A stretch of DNA of 64,000 bases from positions 1-64,000 of the forward strand of contig VCJN01001183.1 of NCBI GenBank assembly GCA_006384855.1, written 5' to 3'. Under the pieces are notes generated by a model. It ran no database searches. It was not told where the DNA came from and saw only the letters and a program-made list of their open reading frames with translations. Numbering within the stretch: position 1 is the stretch's first letter; every line of letters starts with the position of its first letter. Both the position numbers and the translations under genes were made by a program. This stretch comes from Tetraselmis striata. Its lineage: Eukaryota > Chlorophyta > Chlorodendrophyceae > Chlorodendrales > Chlorodendraceae. Shown in pieces: positions 44,748 to 57,000 of the stretch.

Positions 44748-47700
44748 CTACAGGTTGAAGCATGTGGCGGAATCCGACACGCACAGAGGCTTGGGGGCAG
44801 GCGACCTGACGTGCAGTACGGTGGCGGCTGATGCAAGAGGGTGCTAGGGTTGGGCCAAGAAGGCCCAGGGAGGAGAGGGGGGGGGGGGGGGGGGAGACCT
44901 GCTGGGTGTGTGCCGCTGGTCCCGGAACTGGATCTCCTGCTCCTGCAGATCCAGTCGCAGCTGGGCGACCTGATGGGCGCACAGCAGCAGCCACATAACG
45001 ACGCCGGCAGCGTGGCAGGCAGAAGAGTGTGTGTGCGTGTGTTTGTGTGTGTGTGTTCCGTGGCGGAGGAGAGGGTGGGTGGGTGGGGGGGGGGGGGTTA
45101 ACAGAAAAGGGCGGCAGCGAATGCGGGAAGGGGGTGGGGGGCATGCCTCCATGTCCAGCCGCCGGCTGGAGCGGCGGTACAGCAGTGTCGTCAGCAGCAA
45201 CGAGGCGAAGGCGGCTGCCTCCACGACCCGGGCAGTCTGCCCAGCCTGCTTCCACAGGCGGTCCAGGATGCCCTGTGAGTGAGCAGCGCCACACCTGGCT
45301 TAGCTCACACCTGCATTTTCATCGTTTATTTATGTTTGGTCTCTCCAACCCAATTGGGCGAGGATTACACACATAAACAGGCAAGACATATGGAGGTTGT
45401 TTACTTCATTGTCACTGAGATACAAAGTGATGCAATGAGTAGGGTTGAGGTGTGTCGCGGCTGCGGCACATGCCATACAGTGATAATAACACGCCGATAC
45501 AGCCTTGCATGGGTGCAGATGGCACTCTAATACTCAAGCCTAAGATCGCGGTGGCACGCTGCCCATAGGGAACACTCATGACAGTTCCGTTGAAGATTCA
45601 TCGACAGTTGGCCTCTGACAGGAAGGGGCCGATTTGTTCTCACTACCGCGTCGGCACAGACATGCGAATACACACGTCCACGCACGAGAGATAGGGAGGG
45701 ATAGAGAGGGAGAGAGAGAGAGAACATAACATATACATGATCGTATTGCCGATCATCCCGGGCCGAGGCGGCAAAAGGACGTCCCCAGGGATGCATCACC
45801 CTACCTGACCCTTCGGCATGACAGTGCACTCAGCATAAAAGCAGGGTAAAATGAGCGAGGCATGTGCGTATTCCTTCCAGAATCTAGGCGAGGCGCGAGG
45901 GGGGGCAGCACCTCTCCGACATCCAGCGACATGTCTGCGGGATTGGAGGCAGCGTGGAACGCGGAGTGCAATGCTGCGTCCAGGGCTAGGCTGAGACTGC
46001 CGTCCCCGTCCGCGCGGCGCTGCTTGTCCAGCAGGGACTGCACCTCCTGCAGGCTGGACGCCACCTGCTCCATAGGGGGGGGGGGGGGGGGGGTTCAGGT
46101 CGAACAGCGGGCCACTGCCTGATGCCCTGCGTGCCGAGCATCCACCCCACCTGCTGCAGCTGCATGCTGAGCTCCTGGTTGGCGGCAGCCATGGCCGCCC
46201 CCGCCTTGTCTGACTCCGCCGCCGCCGCCCGCGATGCCGTGGCCGCCGCGCGGCTCTCCCTTGCATCACGCTCCGCCGCGGAAGCCTTGTCCCTGCAGTC
46301 CAACCGACGGGCAGCCATGGTCAGTGGGCCAGCACCCAGATGGCCAGGCCATGTGCGAGACAGGCTGACCGGCAGCATGAGGTAGGCAGGCCAGGCCCGA
46401 GGCGGAAATGTTGAATTTGGATGTGCAATCAGTATTCACAAGACAAGTCTACTCAGTAACTAGGATGGTGCTAACCATGGTCCATAATTCTGATGGTGTT
46501 TCAGGTCACAGCAAGATAGTTATGTGGACGTGTGGGTTGTATGCATTGCAGGGATGCGTCTACGAGACCCGGAACTATCCTGCGCCATTCACCCGGGTTG
46601 GCGGGTCGAAAAAAGAATGCACTGATTCGCCCCATCGCGATTAAAAACAATCCATGGCATATTTGCGGCGCGCTCTTGCATGTTTCGACCATCTTGTACG
46701 TTTTGCCTGTTCGCAACGAGGCAAAAGCAAGAAACATTGCTGCCTCTAAAGTATGTTTACGGCAAGACAGGGAGTTGCATAGGCAGACGATGACAAGATT
46801 TGCTATACATCCACCACGCCTTCGCCCATATTCGACATGTAGAAGACAGGTGGCTTCTTATACGCAGCAGTCTTGTTTATAGCCGCGCTGGCGCTCATGC
46901 TAGCCGCAAGCAAGATCCCATTCGCGTCCATGCCGGCGCAGCAGCGCTTGGGGCTGAGGCACGCTCCCCCCATGCGCGCCTCTGCTGTCCAGCCGGGCCG
47001 GCAGCCGGCGCGCCACCTACCGGAAGGACGCCACCTCCACCGCTGCGTGCGAGACGGCCGCCGCGGAGGATCTGGCGTCGTCGCTAATGCGCGCCAACTC
47101 CGCCCTGCACGCCGCGCCCTCCGCGGCCGCCCCTGCAGCCCGGCCCTCCGCGCGCTCCAGCGAGGCGCGCAGCTTGACGGCCTCACCCGCCAGCCGGCGG
47201 CAGTCTGGCGGCGGCTGCACGGAGAGCATGCCGGTTCAGCCCCTCGAGCAGGCGGGGCAGGCAGAGCTACCCTCTTGGGCAGAGGATGACTCCCCACTGT
47301 GTCCTCGCAAGCAAGTATACCTTCCCCCTCCCTGCCCCCTTCCTCCCGCCTACCTGCACGCGCTTCCTTGGCCTCATGGCCGCCTCATCGGCAGGGACCG
47401 GGCACTGTGGGCGCGCCTCTGCCCACCACTGCGGCGGCGGCGATGGTTGTTCTTCCCGTGCTGGCGCGGGGCACGTGCCTGGGCAGGGCGCAGGGGCTCG
47501 TGAGCCTATCTGGCAGCTGGCCGCCGCATATCGGGGCATGCCCAGGTGGCAGACGGCGCGCATCGGCTGCTCCTCCACAGCAGCAGAGTGGCTGGCGCTG
47601 CGTGCTCTGGCTTGGCGGCGCGCATACTATGGGGACCGACGCAAACTCACCATCACTCCGGCCACGGAGGAGCAGCAGCCGCGAGATGTCGTCTAGGCTG

Positions 47701-48550
47701 GGCAGAACAACGCTGAGCGCCGAGAGCCCCTGAGGGAGCGGAGGGGTGGGTACTCAGCACCGGCGCCCTGCCAGCCTGGAGTGCTGCCTCAAGGGTTGCC
47801 GCCGCTGCTGTTGCTGCCGCAGTCAGGAAGGATGGGCGGGGGCACGTGACCAAGGACCTCGGCACTGTGGGCAGCAGTGTATTCCTCACTGACTGAGACA
47901 TGCATCAGCATTAACACCTGTGAACCGGGCCCGAGAAAGATACGGTGACCATATGGAGCACGCATAGGGTGTTTATCCTGCAGGCTGTTTGGGGGCTGTC
48001 AATATGGTGGCGGTACATGCATATAGGGGTGCCGACGCGGTACTGAGAAGCTGCCCTGCCTGTGAGCCTGTCAGAGGTTGATTGAAGACGGAACCATAGC
48101 CGAACTATAGCAAGTATTCTTATAGCTTGAATGTGAGCCCAATCTGTGACTTGTATTAAGGTGAGTCGGAACCCGTAAACCCGAGGTGGGAACCGGTACA
48201 AGTGAACAGTAAGACAATCCCCATGCAAGCCGGTCAAGGAAGGGGCACTCGTGCCGGGGGTGGGCAACCTGGTGAGGGGACGCGGCAGGCGCCTCCAGCG
48301 TGGCGAGAGCCAGCACTGCCAGTGGCAACACAGCCAGTGCGGCGGCCAGCGCCACCCCGAACTTGCAGGCGCGCCACAGCCGCGCGCGCCGCCGCCGCGC
48401 GCCGTCCCACGCCGCGAACTCCGGGCTCGTTTGGAGCCCGGCCAGCGCGGAGGCGGTGCAGCGGGCCGAGCGCCGCCGCACCTCCGCGGGCGTCAGCCGC
48501 CCGCCGCAAGCTGTCGACGGCTTGAATGCGATGTAGGACGCTTGCGCCAT
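44748..48550 (-). CDS. Coiled-coil protein with two hydrophobic segments (about 9-10 exons)
   Basis: Minus-strand exons supported by splice sites and phase: exon 1 from ATG 48550 to about 48264, then 47729-47651, 47478-47354, 47214-47021, 46292-46151, 46067-45912, 45272-45147, 44969-44899 and 44805-44748 (TAG). The join after exon 1 is unresolved and may hide one exon. The N-terminus has a hydrophobic helix (FGVALAAALAVLPLAVLALA) behind a basic stretch. The middle is Ala/Glu/Arg heptad-rich coiled coil (for example KLRASLERAEGRAAGAAAEG). Near the end AAAFASLLLTTLLY is a second, short hydrophobic stretch. The intron after 45147 seems to use a GC donor. No family recognised; a membrane-tethered structural or tether protein is a guess. 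Confidence 0.55.
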
Positions 48551-49099
48551 GCTTACCTAGTCGAGCGAGCGAGTAGGCGGCGGGCGTCTCACGTGGCAAC
48601 CTTGAGTGATGCCTCGGGCGGGATTTATTTATTCGCTACTGGTACCAGGTACCAGAGCAGCCTCCACGCTGAGGCGTTGCTTCTGCGGGATCGAGTCGCT
48701 GACGGGGTCAACGGTTGCGGCTGGTTGCGGCTGGGCGGTGCGGGTGAGTGCCGGACGCCCCTGGCAGTCTGGCACTGCTGCTGGAGGCCCACCTGAAGCG
48801 ACGCTTACACACAGTCTGGCCAGAGATTCAGCGACTTTCTGGGGCGCTGCGGGTCGTCGCCATCAGCAGCGCTGTGTGCTACTGCTTGTCGTCCTGACGT
48901 CAACACGCGCAGGCGCGCAAGCAGCGCCAGGAGGTGCACTCAATGTCGGCGGATGACATGACGACCAAACCCATCACATGACGACCAAACCCTACTCATA
49001 CTTGGGTGGTAAGACAGGCTAGGAGGGTGGGAAAACTTCGTGACGAGACCGTTCGTAGGTGCCCATTGTGGGTTCCCAGCTGACCGGCCCTACGCACCC

Positions 49100-49300
49100 T
49101 GCTAATTCCGTTTTTCCCCGCCCCCGGGACAGGACTGGCACCAGTGAAACCCTTGCAGCGTCTGTACGACGGCCGTTTGGGCAGCAATCCAGTTACGGAA
49201 AGCCCTGGGTAGGCGACGCTCCGTTATAGTCATCAAGCACATTGCCGAAGCATTCTGCAAGACTAATTAGAGGCCACTGACGGAATTTCCAACATTGCCA
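49100..49300 (-). repeat. SINE-like retroposon, copy 1
   Basis: Matches 52948-53160 in the same orientation across ~190 bp (shared CTTGCAGCGTCT, ACGACGGCCGTTTGGGCAG, GGAAAGCCCTGGGT and others). On the minus strand it ends in a GGGGAAAAA tail. No clear target duplication. Confidence 0.7.
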
Positions 49301-50441
49301 ATCACATTACTCGGGACCGCCTACCTACTGGGCCTACGGGTACCTGTACGGGTAACTATCATTGGCGGTTATTAGCTGTGCAAAAAGCATGAATGCTGCA
49401 ATATTACTCAAACGCAAAAAATCATCGGTATGTATATAATCCTTAACAAGCAATACATTATTACATTTGCGGCTTTGCGCCGCCGCTCCATTTATGTTAG
49501 AATATTTCATCACGCTTTTTCTGGAGATAACTACGCTTTTTTAGACTTGAGTGTTTCTAAAACCCTGTGCTGAGCAAGTGCGTTGCTCTCTAGGCCATCG
49601 GACTATTCTAATATGGAACTGACAGCATTATATGCTCAAATTAATGTGCTCTATAGAGCTACCTCCCTTTTGAACCGGCTTGACCAACCACCTTTTTTAT
49701 GGTGGGTGGGGGCACAACATACTTTGCGGGGACATGTATTGGGTCACTTCACGTATGCTTGCGGTTGCGCGGGCGTATCAAAAGGGGCGTTACAGCACGT
49801 CGTGGCGGCGACAGCCCCACCATTTAGCCGTTGCCAATTGCTGCATGGGCGACATGAGCCAGGCATCCAGCACAACACATGATTAAACCCGCAAATTGGT
49901 TTCGGAGCTGTGGGCGAGTGGCGCGCGAGCCCTTGATACTCAATAGCAACTCCTTCTCATAGGAGCACGCTGCACGAGTAGCACGTTAGGACATGTCTTC
50001 ATCTCCTTCCGTCATGCTCATTGAAACGCGTGCTGATGACAGCCACTCTGAATATGCTGACAGCGCTGACCGCAGCATGTTTAGTTTTTAAAGAGCCCAC
50101 AACGTTATGGCGAAATCACCTCTGCCATTGCATGATGAGCGCTACAATAAACAGGCGGCAAGATGAACAATTACTATTTTGGCCTGCTGGCAAGAAGTAC
50201 ATGTCCACGCACTTGTGGATGAGCAATTGATTGTTTGACCTATGTACCACAGCGTGCTGCAGACTGTGTACATTGGTTATAAAAAGCCTTTGCGTCCAAT
50301 GCAAAATAGAACAACACCTGCACTCTGCTATTGTCGGTACACATCAGTGCAGGCGCAGGCAGCAATAACACGACAGTCAACAAGGGTAACCACATACAAA
50401 GGGTCGCAATATCAGGATTGGTTGAGATGAGTGATCTCTCA

Positions 50442-50446
50442 TTACA
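50442..50446 (-). promoter_or_regulatory. TGTAA polyadenylation-type signal
   Basis: TTACA on plus, i.e. TGTAA on the minus strand, about 70 nt past the stop of the PAN/propeller gene. Confidence 0.4.
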
Positions 50447-50516
50447 CTGAAATCAATACCTTGCACATGGACGAAATACGGCCAGAGCTGAAACAATGCG
50501 CTTCAACAAAACGCTT

Positions 50517-52375
50517 TCAAGGGGCCTGGAGACTGGTTCCATGCCAGCTCTCCACACCGTTGATGGAAGTCACGTAGGTGTACCATATCTTGTCATCTGT
50601 GCCGTAGCACATTGCAGTAATGCAGCTGGAGCTGCCCTTATCGTAGCAGGTTCCAGTGGCTGCCATGTCTGAGGCGCAGTTGGCATTGCCCATTCCTTGC
50701 CAGTACTCGCGCACACTGCCGTTCTTGTCCATTGACATGAAGTATGGCTTGCCGCTGCTGCCAATAACAAACACGTACAAAAGTCCATCCTGAGACGCCA
50801 GTGCTGGCGAGCCGCGGATTGCCTCCCCCGGACTCGGCAATGAGCCGGACCAGGAGCCCCAACCATTGCCATCTGAGTCTGACTTCGTCCACCAAAGCCT
50901 GCTGTCCGTACCAACAACGAACACAAAGGTGCGGCCGTTGTTCATTCCAGCTGCAGCTGGTGAGGTCCCGGGCTTGACTAAACCTCCCATCTCACTCCAG
51001 CGGCCAGACGGGGAGCCGTTGTAGATCTGATGCGCGTATGGCTGGTTGTCAGTACCAACACAGACCAGGTCGAACCTGTCATCATGAGCGGCCACAGCTG
51101 GAGCAGAGATGCACGTGCCAGTCGGTATCTTGGTCCAGCTTGACGTGCTTCCGCCGCCACCGCCACCACCACCGCGGGTCCGGAGCACTGCTGAATCATC
51201 GCCGTTGTTGCGCGCCTCCAGGTTGTGACACGACGTCTTCAGATAGCAGTTGTGGCTCGTGCTATATGTGACTGCGTTACACCCGGAGTCCGAGACACAC
51301 TTGGACTTGCAGTCATCCATTCCATTCATATCGCGGTAGGTTTTGTAGTTGTCACCACCATTGTCCATGCAGCTCAGGTTGTCATAGTCTTGCCACTCAG
51401 CTTCTTGGCCTCCACCCCCGCGTGTCAGCACGGCCGAGTTATCGCCGTTGTTTCGGGCCGTCAAAGTTTTGCACGACTCCTGAGGAAAAAATAGAGGGGG
51501 GAGAGAGAGTGATCCACATCAGTAGGCCAGGGGAGTGAAAAGCGCTTTTAATGGCTGTTTGAAAGAAATAGGGATAGTTAGCGAAAGGCGCGAGCAGTGG
51601 GTGTTACTTTGAGATAGCAAGTGTTGCTGTGGCTGTGTGTGATGGCATGGCATCTGGAGTCTTGCTCGCACTTGCGTTTGCACTCGCTCGTGCTCGTGTC
51701 GCGATAAGTTTTGTAATTGTAGCCACCATCATCCATACAGCTGAGGCCATTGTAGTCACGCCACTCGTAGCTCGGATTACCTCCGCCGCCACCCGATGTC
51801 TGTGTCAGGAAGTAAACAGCTCTGTCGCTGCCTGGTCATACACGGCGCGGGTAGGTGACGCGCGGTAAGCTGGTGCACTCTTATAGACAGGCACGCACCA
51901 TACGAGTGCGGTGGGCAATTTGCCCTGATGGATTGGCAGACAGCCAACCATGTCGGTGCTGGCACGCGGGGATCAAGAACAGCTACCACGGACGCGGGGG
52001 CAGCCGGCGGTGTGGTAATGCGGCAAGTCTGTGGTCGGCGGCAGCAGGAAGACATAAAGGCGCGACTTTCTTACCGATGACCGAAACGAGATTCGTTCCG
52101 TGGCTTGCCGCCGCGCCGGGCTTTGAAGTCGCGACTCCGCCGAGGTCGTCCCACGCCCCGAAGTTTCCAGAGGAGTACAGCGCCCCCCGCTCTTTTGCCG
52201 AGTACGTGACGATACGGCTGTTGGAGTCCGATGCGATGGCTGGTCCCCAGACTGATTGAGACTCGGCGGACGCCTCAGCAGCCGCACCTGTGAGCATTGT
52301 CCGCGCCAGTGTGGGAGTTGTTGTGGCGGCGAGGAGGAGGAGCAGACTGGCGGTCGCCGAGGACAGACGCGCCAT
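50517..52375 (-). CDS. Secreted PAN/apple and beta-propeller lectin-like protein
   Basis: Minus-strand exons 52375-52075, 51799-51608 and 51479-50517. The N-terminus is a clear signal peptide (SLLLLLAATTTPTLA). Two PAN/apple-like modules follow, each with the pattern LSCMD-GG-NYKTYRD, C-x3-C, C and NCYLK. After a Gly-rich linker the last ~250 residues carry propeller blades typical of PLL-like/fucose-lectin folds (GRWSEMGGLVKPGTSPAAAG, then TFVFVVGTDSRLWW, then LLYVFVIGSSGKPYFMSM). Such proteins bind glycans, so a cell-wall, matrix or recognition role outside the cell is likely. Exons 2 and 3 join in phase; exon 1 to 2 does not with the sites I see, so a small exon between 51.8 and 52.07 kb is probably missing. 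Confidence 0.75.
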
Positions 52376-52947
52376 GAGGGCGGCGCGCTACTTCACGCGG
52401 GCGTGCGGCGCAAAAGCTGAGCAAAGCGAAGCCGAGCGGAGCAAAGTTGAGGCATCCAGTAGGCGGGGTCGTAAGTAGTCCTTTGCTTTGTTATGTGGTC
52501 TCGAGGCGGTGTGCATATTCTGAGACGTGATGTGCCACTGCGAGGTCATATCGGCGCCTGAGTAGCCTGCCTCCTCAGCCAGCCGCCCTAGTCGCGTCGT
52601 CAGGCCCGAACCCTCGCATGGCGCCGTGGCCGTGCGACGAGCGCCTCGGCGCCCGGGCGCGCTTGCGCTACGGTAGGTGCTGCATGTTCGTCATGGCCGT
52701 CGACGTCGCCGTCGCGCGACAGTTCATCATCGATACGGAGTGACTACGGAGATACAGTAGTTCAGGCAGCAATAGTGCGACATCACTACGAAATATGTTC
52801 CTGGGGCGAAACCCTACTGCTCGTCGTAAACGTTGCTGTGTATTTAAAACTGATGGTAGTCGCGCGACTATGAATCCGCCGCCGCCTGCCCACATAGTAA
52901 TCTAGAAACGAACGCGAAGATGCCCGAACATGTAAATTAATGGTCGT

Positions 52948-53181
52948 TTTTTTTCCGCCCCGGGGACAGGACTGGGACTGGGACTGAGACTGGACTAGTG
53001 AAACCCTTGCAGCGTCTCTACGACGGCCGTTTGGGCAGGAATCCAGTTTACGGAAAGCCCTGGGTGGGCGACGCTCCGTCATAGTCATCAAGCAAATTGC
53101 CGAAGCATTATGCAAGACTAATTGACGGCCAAATAAGGATGGAATTACCAACACTGTTGGATAACCGTCTAAAACACTGCC
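52948..53181 (-). mobile_element. SINE-like retroposon, copy 2, with target duplication
   Basis: About 234 bp. The plus-strand left end is T8, i.e. an A tail on the minus strand. The 12-bp sequence ATTAATGGTCGT flanks it exactly (52936-52947 and 53182-53193), the signature of target-primed reverse transcription. It shares ~190 bp with copy 1 and its 5' end with copy 3. No RNA polymerase III boxes are obvious. Confidence 0.75.
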
Positions 53182-53234
53182 ATTAATGGTCGTATTTCTG
53201 AGAGATCGAGATTTTAATTGCACCGGGCAAACTG

Positions 53235-53352
53235 CCGCTTCGTCGTATAAAAAGTGAAGTTCGCCCCGGTACATCGGCCGAAGCCGCCCCAGCACTTGAC
53301 CCCTTGCGCCAACTGCAAGTCGTAGGTCTGGCATAGCCCGTAGACCATTGCC
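53235..53352 (-). repeat. Dispersed repeat, inverted relative of 41.94-42.04 kb
   Basis: Reverse-complement match to 41935-42035. It lies directly beside the right target duplication of the SINE-like insertion. Confidence 0.7.
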
Positions 53353-53437
53353 TCATTCGAACCCCGAAGGGCTAACGCATCAACCGCATAAATAACCAAG
53401 GACACGTTGGGACGATATTGCCGAAAATACATCGGCC

Positions 53438-53500
53438 AGGAATCGATACCGGGACCTCTCGCATACGAGACGACCGCTCAACCGAGCGGACAAAGGATCA
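53438..53500 (-). ncRNA. tRNA-like remnant
   Basis: On the minus strand, GCTCGGTTGAGCGG followed about 25 nt later by GGTATCGATTCC resembles the D arm and T arm of a tRNA. Stems are imperfect and the T loop is too long, so this is a pseudo-tRNA or SINE head rather than a working gene. Confidence 0.3.
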
Positions 53501-53732
53501 TGTACAAGCTTCGTCGTATTCGTCATCGCTAATAGCAACGCCGCAATATGACAAAGGCAACGCCGATGACCAGAGGCGCGCGCGCCAGCGCCAGTTATAG
53601 CCCTACTATACAGTATATGACGCTCCGGTTCATCATCCATCATCTTGCGCGACGGCATCGCCCTTCTCGTAGGGTCACCAGGTGTGACTACTTGCGAGTG
53701 TACGGTATCGACCGACTCACGTCCCAACTACG

Positions 53733-53893
53733 ATGGCGGGCAATAAGAAGGTGGACGGTTCCTCGAGCGACCAACCCACAGAAAAATCCCCCGACGGCGA
53801 CGCTGGAGCCCTTGGAACAGACAATCGCGGAGATAACGCTAACGGTTATGCAAGCGTTGAAACTGCAGCACTAGGCTCCCGCACGACTTCGTA
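53733..53893 (+). CDS. Short acidic ORF ahead of the LINE
   Basis: ATG at 53733 gives about 53 codons (MAGNKKVDGSSSDQPTEKSP and on), hydrophilic and Asp/Gly/Thr-rich, ending TAA. No family. It may be the first ORF or 5' leader of the LINE that follows. Confidence 0.25.
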
Positions 53894-54060
53894 ATTATTA
53901 CAAACATCTCCCCCGACCCCCAGCTTCTGGCTGTGGCGTGGCCGGTGGGGTCCAGTTCCGTGGGGTGTCCTCCGGCCCCTCCATGCCCCTCTGCTAGGGT
54001 GTCTCCCGTGTGGGTCGCGGTCCCGGCGGGGGCGGCGGTTGTGGTGGGCGCGCGGCGCTG

Positions 54061-57000
54061 CGATGGCGCGGGTGCAGTCGTCGACCCCCGGCGGGGGCGT
54101 TGACTGGCAGTTCCGGTGTTGCGATGGCAACTGTGGACGCACCTACCAGCGGCCCGCCCCCCTGTGCACGCACGTGAACTACGGGATGGAGTCCGACGAT
54201 CCGGCGGCAGCTGCCATGCACCTCGCCTACGCTGCGACCTCGACCCCTCTGTGCATGTGCGGTGCGCCCCACGAGCCGGATGCCAGGGCTCGGGCCACCA
54301 CGTGTTCCATGGCGCGCAAGCGGCGGCCCATGCCGCCACCTGCGAGTTGTTCAGCCCCCCTCCTCCCACGGCTCCGCCCCCCGGTGTGGCTCTCCCGGCG
54401 TCGGCAGCTGGCGTTCGGGCGCTGCAGCGCCAGCACGCGCCGGCTGCTGCCTCAGCCGCCCATGATGCCGCCCTCGCGGCCACCGCTCGGTGGTGCGCTA
54501 TCAGCGACGTATGCCGCAACATGCCCCGTACGCCGCTGCGGGGTACGGCTACCGGCTTATGTCCCGTGGCCCGGCATGTCCTCTTCCCTTGCTAGACCGT
54601 ACGCTGGCCTATGCTGACCGCTTCCATCCTACCGACGACCGGTCGTACGGGGCCGAAGGCGCTGTCTGCGTACTTGCGGGGCTACTACTGCGACCCTACC
54701 CATCCAACAGCCCCGCAGTAGTTGTGCGTAAATTAGCGGAGCGTCGTGTACGGCTGTGGGAGGCGGGGGATGCCGTGCGTGCCGGCTTCTTGGTGTGCGG
54801 GATGCAGCAATTGTGGCGCGAGTCGCGGGATGGCAGCGAGTTACACAACTACCATATGGAGGGGGGGAGCTGCCGGCGGGCACGTCTCGGAGTACCCGTC
54901 GGCGGAAGCGCCGGCGGTCTGCGAGGGCGTGGGTGGTTTCAGCAGAGGCTGTGGAGGGGGCCGCCGATGCTCACCGCCGGGCGGCGAAGTTCGCCACCGT
55001 GCAGGAGTTGCGCCGCGCTCGCCAGGCATTGGACACCGCCGACCTCGGTATGGTGTCCGATGCCGCTGCGGCGCTCCCTGTCCTTGAAGCCCTCCATCCG
55101 CCTCATGCTCCCACCGACCCGGAGTACTCCCCTCCCGAGGAGCCGCCGGACCTGCGGCGGGCGCCGCCGTCGTGGGGTGGCTATGCGAATGAGGTTCGGC
55201 GGTGGGGCGACGACCCGATGCGGGTTCTGCGCCGTTCTCCCCGCCTTTCCGCTGAGCATGTGGACTGGTGGCGCTGGGAGCACATCAGGGACCTAGACGT
55301 ACCTTCATGGCGTGTGTGGGTGAACCTACCGCTGCTAGGCGGGGCGGTGCCACTCGGGCACTGCGGCTTTCTTGGCGAGTGGCACCGTCTTTGCGCTCCA
55401 CAAGGTAAGGACGACCCCGCCGCGCGCGAGGAGCGGGCGAAGACCGGCGAGCCGCTGCGAGTACGCCAGCTTGGCGTCGGCTCCGTGCTGGTGGGTAGGG
55501 TGCGGATGCGCAAGAAGCCATGGGCCCGGTACAACGCAACTTTCAGTCGAGAGCTGACTGTGAGACGGTGTTTAAGAGCATGCATGCGGGTGGCGCTACA
55601 ACTTTTCGGCTCGCGTGGTACTGGTGGGAAAGGGCTACTACTCCTGGATATTCGGACTGCCTTCAATGAGGTATCCCGGGGTGCGATACTTTACGGCTTG
55701 CTTCAGCACCCGCGTCTACATGGCCTGATCCCTTTTTCCCGGATGTTGTACGATCGTCCTAGCGACATGTACCACTATGCGCCGGTTGATCCCGGTACTT
55801 CGCGCGCCAGCCACCCTGCAGTCTCGTACGGGGGTGCGCCAGGGTGATGTATTGGCCCCGCTACATTTCTGCCTCGCTATCGCGGGCCCGGTGCAAGCGG
55901 CTGTGGCTCATACCGCTGCTGATACTTTCTGCCATAGTTTCGCGGATGATGATTGCGGCCCGGCCACTGCCGCGGCTCACGTTCCACGTGTTTTGGACGA
56001 GTACTGTGCGGGGCTCATTTCCAAAGTCGGACCGGTGGTAAATAAGGACAGTAAGAGGAAGTACGTTCGTCACGCCGGCGACAACAAGGCCGAGTTGCGG
56101 GTAGTACGGAAGAAGTTGGCCCCGGGATGAGGGTTTATTTACTTGGCCGATGACCTTGTCCAGGATGGCGGCGTGTACCGTAATGCTTCTATTCGCCATT
56201 AAATGCCCCGGGTGGCTGGATGACCGGTGCGTTGGGGCGACGCCGGAAGGCCCACGCCGCACTGTTGGAGCGCATCGCCTCCTTTCGCACGTCGGGATAC
56301 GGCTGCCACCGTGGCGGGGCTAAGCGATTGTTGGTCGTATGCGCAGTGTGGTAGATCGGCTTCCTCAGTCAGCCGCATGATGCCGCCGTCGGAGCTGGAC
56401 CCTTTCTTGGAGGGTGTAGTGGATGCCGCCAACATTTCGGCGCTGCGTTGTCGCCGCTCGGTATGGACGCTTGCGACAAGTCTACACCGCGCATGAAGGC
56501 TGCGATTGTCCACATGAGTATGCTCGCGGATTTTGGCGGTTTGAATATGGCCTTGCTGCAGTCAAAGGCCCCCGCGGATTTATTCGGCGCAATCGGTTGT
56601 CCTGCCGGAGTTGATACGGAAGTACGGGCCCGCCCTCGGCCACTTGTACAGGGCGGTCCGCGCCGAGGTGCCGCCTGTGGCTACGACGATGAGTGCTTTT
56701 GCCATGGGTGCGCGAGACGCGCCGCGTGTACGAGACTATACGGGCCCTCAACACGTTACCACACGAAGATGTGCGGCACGCACGCGCGGCGTACGGGCAC
56801 GCCCGCGAGATGCAATCTTCGAGTTCCTTACGGTCAGTAGTGCCACGACCACCGCTGCATCGGATCCAACAGTTGGTACTACGGCCCGTACGGGTACGGG
56901 CACTAGCGGATTACTGCGCGTCACCACATCTTCTTTTACGACCATTCCTCCCGGAGTTGGTACAAGGGAGGCCGCCTCTGCTGCCCAACAGCTGCTCCCA

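Larger units (their letters stand above)
48551..50516. other. Intergenic region with one SINE-like copy
   Basis: Probable promoter of the coiled-coil gene (to about 49 kb), a SINE-like repeat at 49100-49300 and AT-rich spacer. No protein domain recognised. Confidence 0.45.
52376..53733. other. Repeat-rich spacer upstream of the PAN/propeller gene
   Basis: Includes that gene's probable promoter, a SINE-like insertion, a dispersed repeat and a tRNA-like remnant, listed separately. No protein domain. Confidence 0.45.

Noticed and set aside
53846..54522. Minus-strand open frames over the LINE 5' region
   Set aside because: Antisense shadows; the plus strand carries the finger and RT signatures.
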